Origin: Virgisporangium ochraceum
GTDB lineage: Bacteria > Actinomycetota > Actinomycetes > Mycobacteriales > Micromonosporaceae
Length of the DNA stretch: 64,000 nucleotides
Assembly (NCBI RefSeq): GCF_016863655.1
Contig: NZ_BOPH01000001.1
Span: forward strand, 62,001 to 126,000
Direction of reading: 5' to 3'
Below the pieces are notes generated by a model. The model was given only the letters and a program-made list of their open reading frames with translations. It was not told the origin of the DNA and did not search any database. Numbering within the stretch: position 1 is the stretch's first letter; every line of letters begins with the position of its first letter. Below, in pieces: positions 1 through 7,767 of this stretch. Both the position numbers and the translations under genes were made by a program.

Positions 1-528
1 ATCACCCACTACCGGCTGTCGGTGCCGCCGGAGGTCGCGGCCGTGTTCCGCTCGCTGGCGACGCTCGAAGGCGCCCTCGGCGACGTCGCGCCGGGCTTCA
101 ACGTGGTGGTCGAGGCGCGCGGCTTCGCCGGCCGGTACCTCGCCGAGATGCTGCGCCCCGCCGCGCTGCGCCAGGCCGCGATGGACGAGCTCACCACCCT
201 CCTGCCCCTGCTACGCCGGCTGCCCCGCCGCATCGACCGGATCGCCGGCGCCCTCGAACGCGGCCGGCTCAACGTCAACGTGCGCCTCCTCGCCGACGAA
301 CGCGACCGCCAGCACATGATGGCGCTGCTGCACCGCTCCCTCACCACCGTGATCGGCGGCGTGGCCGGCATCATGGCCGTGATGCTCCTGGGCATCGACG
401 ACGACCCCCGCGTCACCGAGGAGGTCGGCCTGTTCGACCTGTTCGGCTACGGGCTCCTGGTGGTGGCGGCCGTCCTGGGTCTCCGGGTCCTGGTCGCCAT
501 CTTCCGCACCGACCACGACTCCTGGTGA
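1..528 (+). CDS. ABC1/UbiB-family (AarF-like) kinase, C-terminal fragment
   Basis: The frame is already open at base 1, so the start and the kinase core lie outside the window; 175 residues remain before the TGA. The fragment has a helical, Arg-rich stretch (LRRLPRRIDRIAGALE) followed by two hydrophobic helices (around VIGGVAGIMAVMLLGI and YGLLVVAAVLGLRVLVAIF). This arrangement is typical of the C-terminal tail of actinobacterial AarF/UbiB proteins, which anchor an atypical kinase domain in the membrane. No catalytic motif can be checked here, so the family call rests on the tail alone. The next gene is convergent and starts its stop codon 5 bp away. Confidence 0.7.
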   Translation: MTHYRLSVPPEVAAVFRSLATLEGALGDVAPGFNVVVEARGFAGRYLAEMLRPAALRQAAMDELTTLLPLLRRLPRRIDRIAGALERGRLNVNVRLLADERDRQHMMALLHRSLTTVIGGVAGIMAVMLLGIDDDPRVTEEVGLFDLFGYGLLVVAAVLGLRVLVAIFRTDHDSW

Positions 529-533
529 GGGTG

Positions 534-1160
534 TCACCGGCCGCTGACGCGTTGCGGGCCGTTGCCCTCGCCGGGGTCCGGCACCAGAGGGTTCGTCGGG
601 TGGTAGAGGCCGGCCGGGTTGTGGTACCAGAGCCAGACGTGCATCGTCACGAGCTTCGGGTGCCAGAACGTGAACGGCGACGTGCCGTCCGGGCTGGTCC
701 GTGTGCAGTCCGCTTCCGCCGCGGCCGGCACGAACGACCCGTCGCGGTAGTGGCAGGCCGCGTCGAAGGAGCCGTACGTCGCTCCCTCCAGGGGCGGTGT
801 CGCGGGCCGCTCCGGCCACACCCATTCGAGCGCACCGAGCTGCCACCGGGTGCCGTTCCTCACATAGACGAGGATCGGCGGCCGCGTGACGTCGAAGCCC
901 TCGATGTCCCCGTTGAGATAGTGGTAGCCCATCCCCGGCATCATCGGGGTGATGATGCGGTACCCGGCGGCGTCCGCCGCGCCCAGGTCGTCTACGTAGC
1001 GGGCGGTGGCGGCGCGGGCCTTCGCGAGGCTGGAGGCGAGTTCCGGTGACGCCGTCACCGTCGTGTCGTGGTCCGGTCCGCCCGGTGGTTCGGCGTCGTC
1101 GTTCGTACAGGCCGCGAGGGTCACGGTGACCGCCACAGCGGCGGCCCAGCGGCGGATCAC
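534..1160 (-). CDS. Putative lipoprotein of unknown function
   Basis: This encodes 208 residues from a GTG start. The N-terminus has a short basic region, a hydrophobic stretch and a lipobox LAAC with Cys18, so the protein is probably lipidated and held on the outer face of the membrane. The mature part contains the aromatic-rich segments MPGMGYHYLN, WQLGALEWVWP and FWHPKLVTMHVWLWYHN, a pattern I associate with an uncharacterised family of small secreted proteins; I cannot name a function. The start is chosen because the open frame further upstream lacks protein-like composition and runs into the repeat behind the LuxR gene. It lies in the same direction as the LuxR regulator, 168 bp downstream of it. 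Confidence 0.72.
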   Translation of the reverse strand: MIRRWAAAVAVTVTLAACTNDDAEPPGGPDHDTTVTASPELASSLAKARAATARYVDDLGAADAAGYRIITPMMPGMGYHYLNGDIEGFDVTRPPILVYVRNGTRWQLGALEWVWPERPATPPLEGATYGSFDAACHYRDGSFVPAAAEADCTRTSPDGTSPFTFWHPKLVTMHVWLWYHNPAGLYHPTNPLVPDPGEGNGPQRVSGR

Positions 1161-1294
1161 CGCCCGGCTCCCGGTGAGAAGTAGGGGTCCATGTCCATTC
1201 CTTCCGTGTGTGACGTCGAGTGGTGCCACACACCGTAGGAACGGGGGCCGTGTCGCCGTAGCGGAAGCGGGTACCCGGATTGCCGGCGCCGAAC

Positions 1295-1341
1295 CCCTAT
1301 GTTGGGAGGCCCCTATGTTGGGAGGCCCTATGTTGGGAGGC
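1295..1341 (-). repeat. Three tandem 15-16 bp repeats across the end of the LuxR gene
   Basis: The unit ccctatgttgggaggc occurs at 1295-1310 and 1311-1326, and a 15-bp version occurs at 1327-1341. The innermost copy encodes the last residues and the TAG stop of the LuxR-family gene, and the other two repeat that stop context downstream. The near-perfect copies indicate recent slippage or duplication. Confidence 0.85.
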
Positions 1342-3925
1342 CCAGCCGGGCGGCCTCGGAGACGGCGTGGCGGCGGTTGCCGACGCCGAGCTTGCGCAGG
1401 ACCGCCGAGACGTGGTGATGCACCGTCTTCTCGGCGACGTAGAGCCGGGCGGCGATCTCGGCGTTGGAGAGCCCCTGCCGGATCAGTGTCAGCACCTCTG
1501 ATTCCCGCCTGGTGAGGCGCGCCGGGTTCGTCATCGTCTCCGCACGCGGACCACGCGGGAGTCCGCGGACGCCGAGTTCGCGCAGTCTCCGCGCCACGAC
1601 CCCCGCGGTCCGGCGCGCACCGAGCCGCTGGAACTCCGCGAGGGCACGGCGCAGGTCGCTCTCGTCGTCGGACGCCGCGCGGGCGAGGGCCGCGTCGTAC
1701 GGACAGTCCAGACCCGTCCACGCGTCGGCGGCGGCCGCGGGGTCACCCGTCAGCTGTGACGCGTACGGCCCGACGGCCACCGGCGCCGGCTCCCGCACGC
1801 CGGCGAGGCGGCGCAACCACGCGAGTTCGCCCACGATCCAGTGGGCCTGCCGCTCGACGGCGCTGTCCAGCGCGTGGCGGGTCAGCCCGTCGACGGCGCC
1901 GCAGCGACCGTCGAGCCACGCGGCCTCGGCTCGCGCCGCGGCGACCGGAGCGTGGAACTGCAGTTCGTCCTGTCCCTCGGTCAGTGCGAGCGCCTCGTCC
2001 AGCAGCGGCCCGTGGTCCGGGTCGCCACGCCGGGCGCCGACGAGCCCGAGAGTGGTCAGCGCGAGGATCCGGAGCAGCGGCACCGACCGGGCCGACCGGA
2101 GCACGAGGGCGGCGTCCTCGGCCGCGTCGTCCCAGTCACCACGGTCGAGCCTGGCCCGCGCCCGGTACGCCAGGACGTAGAGCTTCCAGCCCTCGAGGCC
2201 GAGGTCGTCGCACCGCCTGACGCCGCGGTCGAGCCAGGTCGCGTGGCCGTAGGCGCGGGTGCGGGTCATCGCCCAGCCGGCGTGGATGAACGCGCGGCCG
2301 ACGTCCTCGTCGAGCCCGGCCCGCTCGGCGAGGGCCAGGCTGCGTTCCAGCTTCTCCCACCCGTCCGGACACCCGGCGAGGATCCGCGCGGTGCCGAGGA
2401 TGTTGAGGCAGTAGGCGGTCACCTCGGTGTCGTCGAGTCTCCCGGCGAGCTCGAGCGCGCGGTCCGCCCATTCGACGGCCTCGTCGAGTCGCTCGGCGTT
2501 CAGGTGGCCGGCGGCCTCGATGCCGTACGCGAGCGCCAGTTCCCGGCCGGGTGGCAGCCCTTCGAGCAGGCGCATCCCGGCTCGGGCCGCGACGTCGGCG
2601 TCGTCGGTGCGCGCGGCGCACCACAGCCGACGCGACAGCTGTGACAGCGCCGCCCCTTCACCGCGCCGGTCGCCGATCGCGTGCCGGAGCGCGATGGCCT
2701 GCTCCAGCGTCTCGACCGCCGTGTCGATCCGGTCGGTGAGGTAGCACTCGTGCGAGCGGCCCTCGAGCAGGGCGGCCCGGGCGTCCGCGGGCAGCCCGCC
2801 CGCGAACCGCAACGCCCGCTCGTACTGTGCGGCCGACTGGCGGTGGGCGCCGGTCGACGACGCCTTTTCGGCCGCGGCGGGCGCGTACCTGAGGACCGCG
2901 TCGGTGTCGCCGGCCGCTTCGGCATGGTGGGCCAGCCGCGCCGGGTCCGCCACGCCCGCGAGCGCCCGCAACGCTTTCCGGTGCAACGCCAACCGGCGGT
3001 GCGGCGACAGCGACTCCTCGACGGCCAACCGGGCGAGCTCGTGCCGGAACACGGCTGCGCCCGGCACCATGTCGAGGATTCCGGAGTCGAGGCAGCGTTC
3101 GAGGCCGTCGGCGGCGTCCGGCACCAGCGCGTCGAGGAGCCACAGCTCCGCGTGGGGAAGCGCGATCGACACAGCTTCGATGACCGTGGTCGCGGTGGCG
3201 CTCAGCCGGGCGGTCCGGGCCATGACCGCGTCGCGGACGGTCCGTGGGATGTCACCGTCGCGGGTGGCAAGGACCTCGGTGACGAAGAAGGGGTTGCCCG
3301 CGGTGATGCGGTGCAACTCGGATGCGTCGAGCCCGTGCGGTTCGGCCAGGGCCGAGACCGTCTCGGCGGACAGCGGTTCCGCGGTGAGCCGGCGGATCGA
3401 GGGCGCACCCCGCAGCTCGCCGACGACCTGCCGGAGCGGCCGCGCCCGGTCGAACTCGTCGTCGCGGTAGGTGCCGATCAGAAGGGCCGGGACGGACCCG
3501 ATGCGGCGACCCAGGAGGCTGACCACGTCGAGGGTCGCCTCGTCTGCCCAGTGCAGATCCTCCAACACGACGATCGTGCCCCGACGTTCCTGCGCCACCC
3601 GCATGATCGACGCCGCCACCTGGTACGGCTTCGCACCCGCGTCCACCAGCTCTTGCAGCTCGCCCCCGACGAGCCGTGCGATGTCGGCGACCGGCCCGAG
3701 CGGCCGGGGCGTGAACAGCGGATCGCAGGCCCCCCAGAGCACCCGGCCACGCGTGCCCAGGTCCGCGCAGAATCGCCGGACGAGCGCGGTCTTCCCGCCG
3801 CCCGCCTCGCCACTCACCAGGATCAGCGAACCGCCGGAGCCACGTCGGACGGAGTCGAACGCGCCGCGCAGGACGTCGAGGTGGCGGGAGCGCTCGAACA
3901 GCTCGATGGTGTGGTCGCTCTCCAC
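1328..3925 (-). CDS. LuxR-family regulator with AAA ATPase domain (LAL type)
   Basis: The protein has 865 residues from a GTG start that gives [16 protein letters not shown], the usual opening of this class. A longer frame to 4024 exists but its extra residues are not typical. Walker A is GEAGGGKT (39-46) and Walker B plus the following loop is [10 protein letters not shown] (about 119-128). The middle is a long alpha-helical, TPR/MalT-like region. The last 62 residues are a LuxR-type helix-turn-helix ([20 protein letters not shown] to the C-terminus). Such LAL proteins are ATP-dependent transcriptional activators, often of specialised metabolism or stress genes, with a ligand that is usually unknown. 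No target gene is evident next to it; the lipoprotein downstream is the nearest candidate. Confidence 0.9.
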   Translation of the reverse strand: MESDHTIELFERSRHLDVLRGAFDSVRRGSGGSLILVSGEAGGGKTALVRRFCADLGTRGRVLWGACDPLFTPRPLGPVADIARLVGGELQELVDAGAKPYQVAASIMRVAQERRGTIVVLEDLHWADEATLDVVSLLGRRIGSVPALLIGTYRDDEFDRARPLRQVVGELRGAPSIRRLTAEPLSAETVSALAEPHGLDASELHRITAGNPFFVTEVLATRDGDIPRTVRDAVMARTARLSATATTVIEAVSIALPHAELWLLDALVPDAADGLERCLDSGILDMVPGAAVFRHELARLAVEESLSPHRRLALHRKALRALAGVADPARLAHHAEAAGDTDAVLRYAPAAAEKASSTGAHRQSAAQYERALRFAGGLPADARAALLEGRSHECYLTDRIDTAVETLEQAIALRHAIGDRRGEGAALSQLSRRLWCAARTDDADVAARAGMRLLEGLPPGRELALAYGIEAAGHLNAERLDEAVEWADRALELAGRLDDTEVTAYCLNILGTARILAGCPDGWEKLERSLALAERAGLDEDVGRAFIHAGWAMTRTRAYGHATWLDRGVRRCDDLGLEGWKLYVLAYRARARLDRGDWDDAAEDAALVLRSARSVPLLRILALTTLGLVGARRGDPDHGPLLDEALALTEGQDELQFHAPVAAARAEAAWLDGRCGAVDGLTRHALDSAVERQAHWIVGELAWLRRLAGVREPAPVAVGPYASQLTGDPAAAADAWTGLDCPYDAALARAASDDESDLRRALAEFQRLGARRTAGVVARRLRELGVRGLPRGPRAETMTNPARLTRRESEVLTLIRQGLSNAEIAARLYVAEKTVHHHVSAVLRKLGVGNRRHAVSEAARLGLPT

Positions 3926-4009
3926 GCCCGAACACAAGCAGATTCCCGCACCCAAGTCGATAGCCCATACACCGACACGACAGGGCTCCGATAGAGACAA
4001 GTGAGCGCT

Positions 4010-4042
4010 CAAACAAGAAGCCACCCGCTACCGGATGGCTTC
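4010..4042 (-). terminator. Rho-independent terminator behind tRNA-Ala
   Basis: The 7-bp inverted repeat GAAGCCA (4017-4023) / TGGCTTC (4036-4042) is followed, in the minus direction, by the T-rich stretch TTGTTTG. It lies 18 bp past the tRNA 3' end. Confidence 0.75.
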
Positions 4043-4060
4043 TGACCTGCGAATTTTGGG

Positions 4061-4133
4061 TGGAGCCGAGGGGACTCGAACCCCTGACCCCCACACTGCC
4101 AGTGTGGTGCGCTACCAGCTGCGCCACGGCCCC
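4061..4133 (-). tRNA. tRNA-Ala (anticodon GGC)
   Basis: The minus strand folds into a full cloverleaf of 73 nt. The acceptor stem pairs GGGGCCG with CGGCTCC (one G-U pair) and the discriminator base is A. The D arm is GCGCAGCTGGTAGCGC. The anticodon stem is CCACA/TGTGG around the loop CTGGCAG, which gives anticodon GGC. The T arm is AGGGG-TTCGAGT-CCCCT. CCA is not encoded. It reads GCC alanine codons, which are abundant in this genome. Confidence 0.96.
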
Positions 4134-4214
4134 CAGACATCCCCGGCTCACCACCGGGGCACCCGCGCAATAGTACACACCCCACCACCCGGGCCCGCAC
4201 GGGGATACCCGCCG

Positions 4215-5273
4215 TCAGTTCAGCGCCGGATCGGTCGGGTAGTGGGCCACGGCCGCCAGCAGGCCGCCCTGACGGCGGAGGACCATCGGCCACAGGTCAT
4301 CGGGACGGCCGGCGAACGCGTCACCCGGCAGGGCGTCGAACACGAACCAGGAACCGCCTTCGATCTCGCCTTCCAGCTGGCCGGGCGACCAGCCGGCGTA
4401 GCCGGCGAACACGCGTACACCGAGCACGCTCTCGCGCAGCGTGTCGGGGTCGGCGGACAGGTCGACGGTGCCCACGGCGCCGGCCACCCGGTTGAACCCG
4501 GCCAGCTGCTCGATCCCGGGACGCGCCCGCGCCAGGCAGATGGCCGCCTCGGGCTGCACCGGCCCACCCTCGAACACCACGGCCGGCTCCTCCGCCAGCG
4601 TGCCCCAGGGTCCCAGCACCTCGGAGACGGGCACCTCGGTGGCCCGGTTGAGCACCACCCCCAGCGCACCGCCCTCCTCGTGGGCGACGAGCAGCACCAC
4701 CGTCCGCTCGAAGTTGGGGTCGCGCAGCGACGGCGTCGCGACCAGCAGGCGCCCGGTCAGTGACTCCATCGACCTGCCTCGCGCCACACCGGGACGTCCG
4801 GGGCCGGCGTCCCCGCCGGGCCCGCCGGAAGAGCCACGCCCGCCGGAAGAGCCCGAAGATCCCGAGCCAGAGCCCGAAGGACCAGAGCCCGAAGAACCAG
4901 AGCCGGAAGAACCAGGCCCGGAATCTCCAGGCCGCGTTCCCCCGGGGCCGGAAACACTGGGACCCGCAAAGCCCGGCTCCTCGAACCGAACCTCATCGAG
5001 CCGCGGATCCTCACGCCGCGGATCCTCGAACCAGGACTCGTCAGACCCAGGAGCGCCAGGAGCGCCAGCCCCGGGAGAACCCGACCCGGAAGAACCCGAC
5101 GGCCGCGACCCGAACCTCGGCGTGTTGGTGCCCCGACCACCCGGGCGGCCGCCACCCGGCCGGCCACCACCCGGCTGGGGTTCCCCAGCCTCAGACTCCT
5201 CGGCCCCGGATCCGGGCCGAGGTTCACCGAACCTGGGATCACCAGACCCCGGACCGCCCGACCCCTCGAACAC
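4215..5273 (-). CDS. yqgE: YqgE/AlgH family protein with long disordered N-terminal extension
   Basis: The conserved YqgE/AlgH domain is the last 184 residues, starting at MESLTGRLLVATPSLRDPNF (ATG at 4769) and including VVLNRATEVP and VFEGGPVQPE. The family is soluble and its biochemical role is not established. The frame stays open upstream to a GTG at 5273, adding 168 residues rich in Gly, Ser, Pro and Glu with recognisable units such as WFEDPRREDPRLDEVRFEEP. I use the long form because the GTG sits 4 nt after the stop of a small ORF, which suggests translational coupling. The short form (4215-4769, about the usual family length) is a real alternative. Confidence 0.8.
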   Translation of the reverse strand: MFEGSGGPGSGDPRFGEPRPGSGAEESEAGEPQPGGGRPGGGRPGGRGTNTPRFGSRPSGSSGSGSPGAGAPGAPGSDESWFEDPRREDPRLDEVRFEEPGFAGPSVSGPGGTRPGDSGPGSSGSGSSGSGPSGSGSGSSGSSGGRGSSGGPGGDAGPGRPGVARGRSMESLTGRLLVATPSLRDPNFERTVVLLVAHEEGGALGVVLNRATEVPVSEVLGPWGTLAEEPAVVFEGGPVQPEAAICLARARPGIEQLAGFNRVAGAVGTVDLSADPDTLRESVLGVRVFAGYAGWSPGQLEGEIEGGSWFVFDALPGDAFAGRPDDLWPMVLRRQGGLLAAVAHYPTDPALN

Positions 5274-5277
5274 GTCC

Positions 5278-5376
5278 TCAGCCTGCCACGTGAAACTCGT
5301 CGCCGTGGAGATCCTCGGCCGCGTAGCGGGGGTCGGCCAGCGTCATCAGCTCGCGACGCACAGGCGTCATCACCAT
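5278..5376 (-). CDS. Small ORF, 32 residues, directly upstream of yqgE
   Basis: ATG at 5376 opens a 32-residue frame beginning MVMTPVRRELMTLADPRY and ending in HVAG. Most third codon positions are G or C, as in the neighbouring genes, and the composition is protein-like with mixed charge. Its TGA is 4 nt from the GTG of the long yqgE form, and the overlap region TGAGGAC could serve as a ribosome binding site. I do not recognise the product. It could be a small protein or a leader peptide that governs yqgE translation. Confidence 0.5.
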   Translation of the reverse strand: MVMTPVRRELMTLADPRYAAEDLHGDEFHVAG

Positions 5377-5422
5377 GCCACGCACATTAGCCTGGCCGGT
5401 CCTCCGCGGTTAGCCTCAGCCG

Positions 5423-6220
5423 GTGGACATCGCAGCGACAGCCGTAATCGGCGGGTCGGGGCTGTACGCCCTACTCACCGACGCCGAGGAGCACACGGTC
5501 GAGACTCCGTACGGCCCACCGTCCGACGCAATCACCGTCGCAACCGTCGGCGACCAGCGGGTGGCGTTCCTGCCCCGGCATGGCCGGGACCACCGGTTCC
5601 CCCCGCACCGCATCCCTTACCGCGCCAACCTTTTCGCGCTCAAGCAGCTCGGAGTCCGCCAGATTCTCGCGCCCTGCGCGGTGGGTGGCCTGCGCGCCGA
5701 CCTCGGTCCGGGCACGTTCGTGGTCCCCGACCAGCTCATCGACCGTACGAGCGGCCGCGTCCAGACGTTCTACGACACCGGCGCCGTGCACGTGAACTTC
5801 GCCGATCCGTACTGCCCCGTCGGCCGCACGACCCTGCTGACGGCGGCGGAGAGCCACGGGATCGCCGCCGTCGACGGCGGCACGATGGTGGTCGTCGAGG
5901 GGCCGCGCTTCTCCACACGCGCCGAGTCCCGGGCGTACACGGCGATGGGCGGAACTGTCATCAATATGACTGGTCACCCGGAAGCGGTACTCGCCCGCGA
6001 ACTCGCGCTCTGCTACTCCGCGATCGCGCTGGTCACCGACCTCGACGCCGGGGTGGAAGGCGACCACGGGGTCACGCAGGAGGAGGTGTTCCGCGTATTT
6101 GGCGAGAACACCGAGATACTGCGAAAAATGCTGCTGGACGCGGTGAGCGCGCTTCCCGCCACCCGCGACTGCCCGTGCGCGTCGTCCCTCGACGGCATCC
6201 AGGTACCCGACCAGCCCTGA
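5423..6220 (+). CDS. mtnP: S-methyl-5'-thioadenosine / purine nucleoside phosphorylase (MTAP family)
   Basis: The enzyme has 265 residues from GTG, the normal length for the MTAP/PNP trimeric family. The phosphate-binding loop GGSGLY is at 10-15, followed by LPRHGRDHRFPPHRIPYRAN, the conserved NMTGHPEAVLARE segment, and the base-binding DLDAGVEGD region. It phosphorolyses methylthioadenosine, or a related purine nucleoside, in the cytosol and so links polyamine/SAM metabolism with purine salvage. MTA versus inosine/guanosine preference cannot be settled by eye. It is divergent from the yqgE pair and is followed by a large inverted repeat. Confidence 0.9.
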   Translation: MDIAATAVIGGSGLYALLTDAEEHTVETPYGPPSDAITVATVGDQRVAFLPRHGRDHRFPPHRIPYRANLFALKQLGVRQILAPCAVGGLRADLGPGTFVVPDQLIDRTSGRVQTFYDTGAVHVNFADPYCPVGRTTLLTAAESHGIAAVDGGTMVVVEGPRFSTRAESRAYTAMGGTVINMTGHPEAVLARELALCYSAIALVTDLDAGVEGDHGVTQEEVFRVFGENTEILRKMLLDAVSALPATRDCPCASSLDGIQVPDQP

Positions 6221-6231
6221 TCAGACAGACA

Positions 6232-6313
6232 GGGGCGGGCAGACACTGGATGGCCGCTGACGACCGGGGCATCGTCGACCCGGCCCTCAGCGGCCATCCA
6301 CACCGGCCCGCCC
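6232..6313. terminator. Two-tier inverted repeat between convergent genes
   Basis: The outer arms GGGGCGGGC (6232-6240) / GCCCGCCCC (6305-6313) and the inner arms TGGATGGCCGCTGA (6247-6260) / TCAGCGGCCATCCA (6287-6300) are both perfect. It lies between the stops of mtnP and the CHRD-like gene and is symmetric, so it can terminate transcription from both sides. Confidence 0.7.
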
Positions 6314-6335
6314 CTCACGGCGGGCCGGAGCTCAT

Positions 6336-6830
6336 TCAGCGCCAGCGCTCGTAGCGGAGCTGGCCACGGATCGCGCCGTTGTCGCCGTCGACCTGGACGT
6401 TGTAGCGGCTCGGCCAGTTCGCGATCGCCCGCGCGACGCGTGGGCTGATCTTCCGGCAGCCCTCGGCGTGGCTGCCGTAGTTGGCCAGGCCGACCTCGAC
6501 GTCGTCGTCGCGGTCGTTGGGGTCGTTCCGACCGCCGACGTACACGAAGATCCGCATGGGATCCTCGACCCGGCGGACCCAGAAGTCGTAGCAGACCTCG
6601 CCGGTCGACGGCCGGATCTTGAGGTCCACCTCGCCGGCACCGTTCCGGTCACGGGCTTCACCGACCACGCCACGACCACTCAGCGACGCCGACAGGTGGA
6701 CCTGACGACCCCAGTCGTGGTCGTGGTCGTCGTCCCACGGGTGCGCCATCGCCGGAGCCGCGATGGCGGGCCCGGCTCCGAGCGCGGTGCCAACCGCGAA
6801 CGTAAGGAGAACTCGACGGACGGAAAACAT
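6336..6830 (-). CDS. Secreted CHRD-like domain protein
   Basis: The 164-residue protein begins MFSVRRVLLTFAVGTALG with an Ala-rich cleavage region (IAAPAMAHP), a standard Sec signal peptide, so it should be exported. The mature part (LSASLSGRGVVGEARDRNGAGEVDLKIRPSTGEVCYDFWVRRVEDP) is like the beta-strand core of CHRD domains, including GEVCYDF. CHRD domains occur in secreted proteins, but the bacterial role is unknown. An Asp/His-rich stretch (WDDDHDHDW) follows the signal and could bind metal. The ATG has a good ribosome binding site (GGAGG) that is also one arm of a hairpin. Confidence 0.75.
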   Translation of the reverse strand: MFSVRRVLLTFAVGTALGAGPAIAAPAMAHPWDDDHDHDWGRQVHLSASLSGRGVVGEARDRNGAGEVDLKIRPSTGEVCYDFWVRRVEDPMRIFVYVGGRNDPNDRDDDVEVGLANYGSHAEGCRKISPRVARAIANWPSRYNVQVDGDNGAIRGQLRYERWR

Positions 6831-6836
6831 GCCATA

Positions 6837-6861
6837 CCTCCACAGACGGATGCGGTGGAGG
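6837..6861 (-). promoter_or_regulatory. Hairpin that sequesters the ribosome binding site of the CHRD-like gene
   Basis: On the minus strand CCTCCAC is followed 11 nt later by its exact complement GTGGAGG, which contains the Shine-Dalgarno sequence of the gene starting at 6830. The start codon ATG follows 6 nt after the second arm. Pairing would hide the binding site. Confidence 0.6.
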
Positions 6862-7041
6862 AACCTTGGGGAGGAATTTGGCTATTCGTGGTGCTTGTCG
6901 TTCGTTGCAGAAGCCTAGTACGTATTGTCTGATTCCGCTGCAAAACGGGCAAGTGAGCGGTTCCGGGTGCACCTCTGTTGAGCCGATCGGGGCATCGGTG
7001 CGTGTCACCATGTACGACCACGCCCGGTTTTGGAGCCGACC

Positions 7042-7755
7042 ATGAAGCTCAAAGGTCTCGCGATCGTCATCGCTGGTGTCCTCGCCCTCACCGGTGCGCT
7101 GTTCGGCCTGGCCACTGTCGCCGCCGAAGAGGCACGCAAAGACCGCGACCAGGCCGCGCAGACCCAACGCGACGCGAGCCAGGCCCCCACGCCGCCGGCC
7201 TCCACCGACGCCAGCGGGTCCGCGAGCGCCCAGCCGGGCCTGGCCGCGCCGGGCGGAGCCACACCGGGCGTGCCCACGCCGGACCCGAACGCGCCGATCG
7301 TCACCTACGCCGGGAAGGTCGACGGTCGCACGGCCGCCATCGCGATCGCGGTCCGCAACGGGCAGGCCATCGCCTACCTGTGCGACGGCGGCCGGCTGGA
7401 AGCCTGGATGCAGGGCCCGGCCGGAGACGGCCAACTCGCCCTGACCGGCAAGAACGGCGCATCGGTCACCGGCACGCACGACGGCGCCGGCGCCACCGGC
7501 ACGGCCGTCGCCGGCGGTCGCACGTTCACTTTCAAGATCAGGATGGTGCAGGCGCCGGCCGGGCTCTACCGCCTCGCCGACAAGGTCGCCAACGCCGCCG
7601 TCAACGGCGGGTGGATCGTCGCCGACGGCGAGCAGACCGGCACCCTGACCGTCGACGGCGTCACCGGCGCGGCACCGCCGCTGAACACCGAGACCGGCGA
7701 GACCACGATCAACGGCGTCGTCGTCAAGCCGAACCGGGCCCAGCCGCCGGCCTGA
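7042..7755 (+). CDS. Membrane-anchored or secreted protein of unknown function
   Basis: This encodes 237 residues from ATG (MKLKGLAIVIAGVLALTGAL), with GGAG 8 nt upstream. The first 30 residues form a signal peptide or single membrane anchor. A Pro/Ala/Gly/Ser-rich linker (about 45-90) leads into a folded region with the repeated beta-like motifs VTYAGKVDGRTAAIAIAVRN, AIAYLCDGGRLEAW and GRTFTFKIRMV. The Gly/Thr pattern resembles an extracytoplasmic beta-sandwich domain. I do not recognise the family. It is divergent from the CHRD-like gene, with 211 bp of promoter region between them. Confidence 0.7.
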   Translation: MKLKGLAIVIAGVLALTGALFGLATVAAEEARKDRDQAAQTQRDASQAPTPPASTDASGSASAQPGLAAPGGATPGVPTPDPNAPIVTYAGKVDGRTAAIAIAVRNGQAIAYLCDGGRLEAWMQGPAGDGQLALTGKNGASVTGTHDGAGATGTAVAGGRTFTFKIRMVQAPAGLYRLADKVANAAVNGGWIVADGEQTGTLTVDGVTGAAPPLNTETGETTINGVVVKPNRAQPPA

Positions 7756-7767
7756 CGCACCGGCAGA

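Noticed and set aside
3252..4178. Open frame crossing the tRNA-Ala gene
   Set aside because: It reads through a complete tRNA and its terminator and overlaps the N-terminus of the LuxR gene in another frame.
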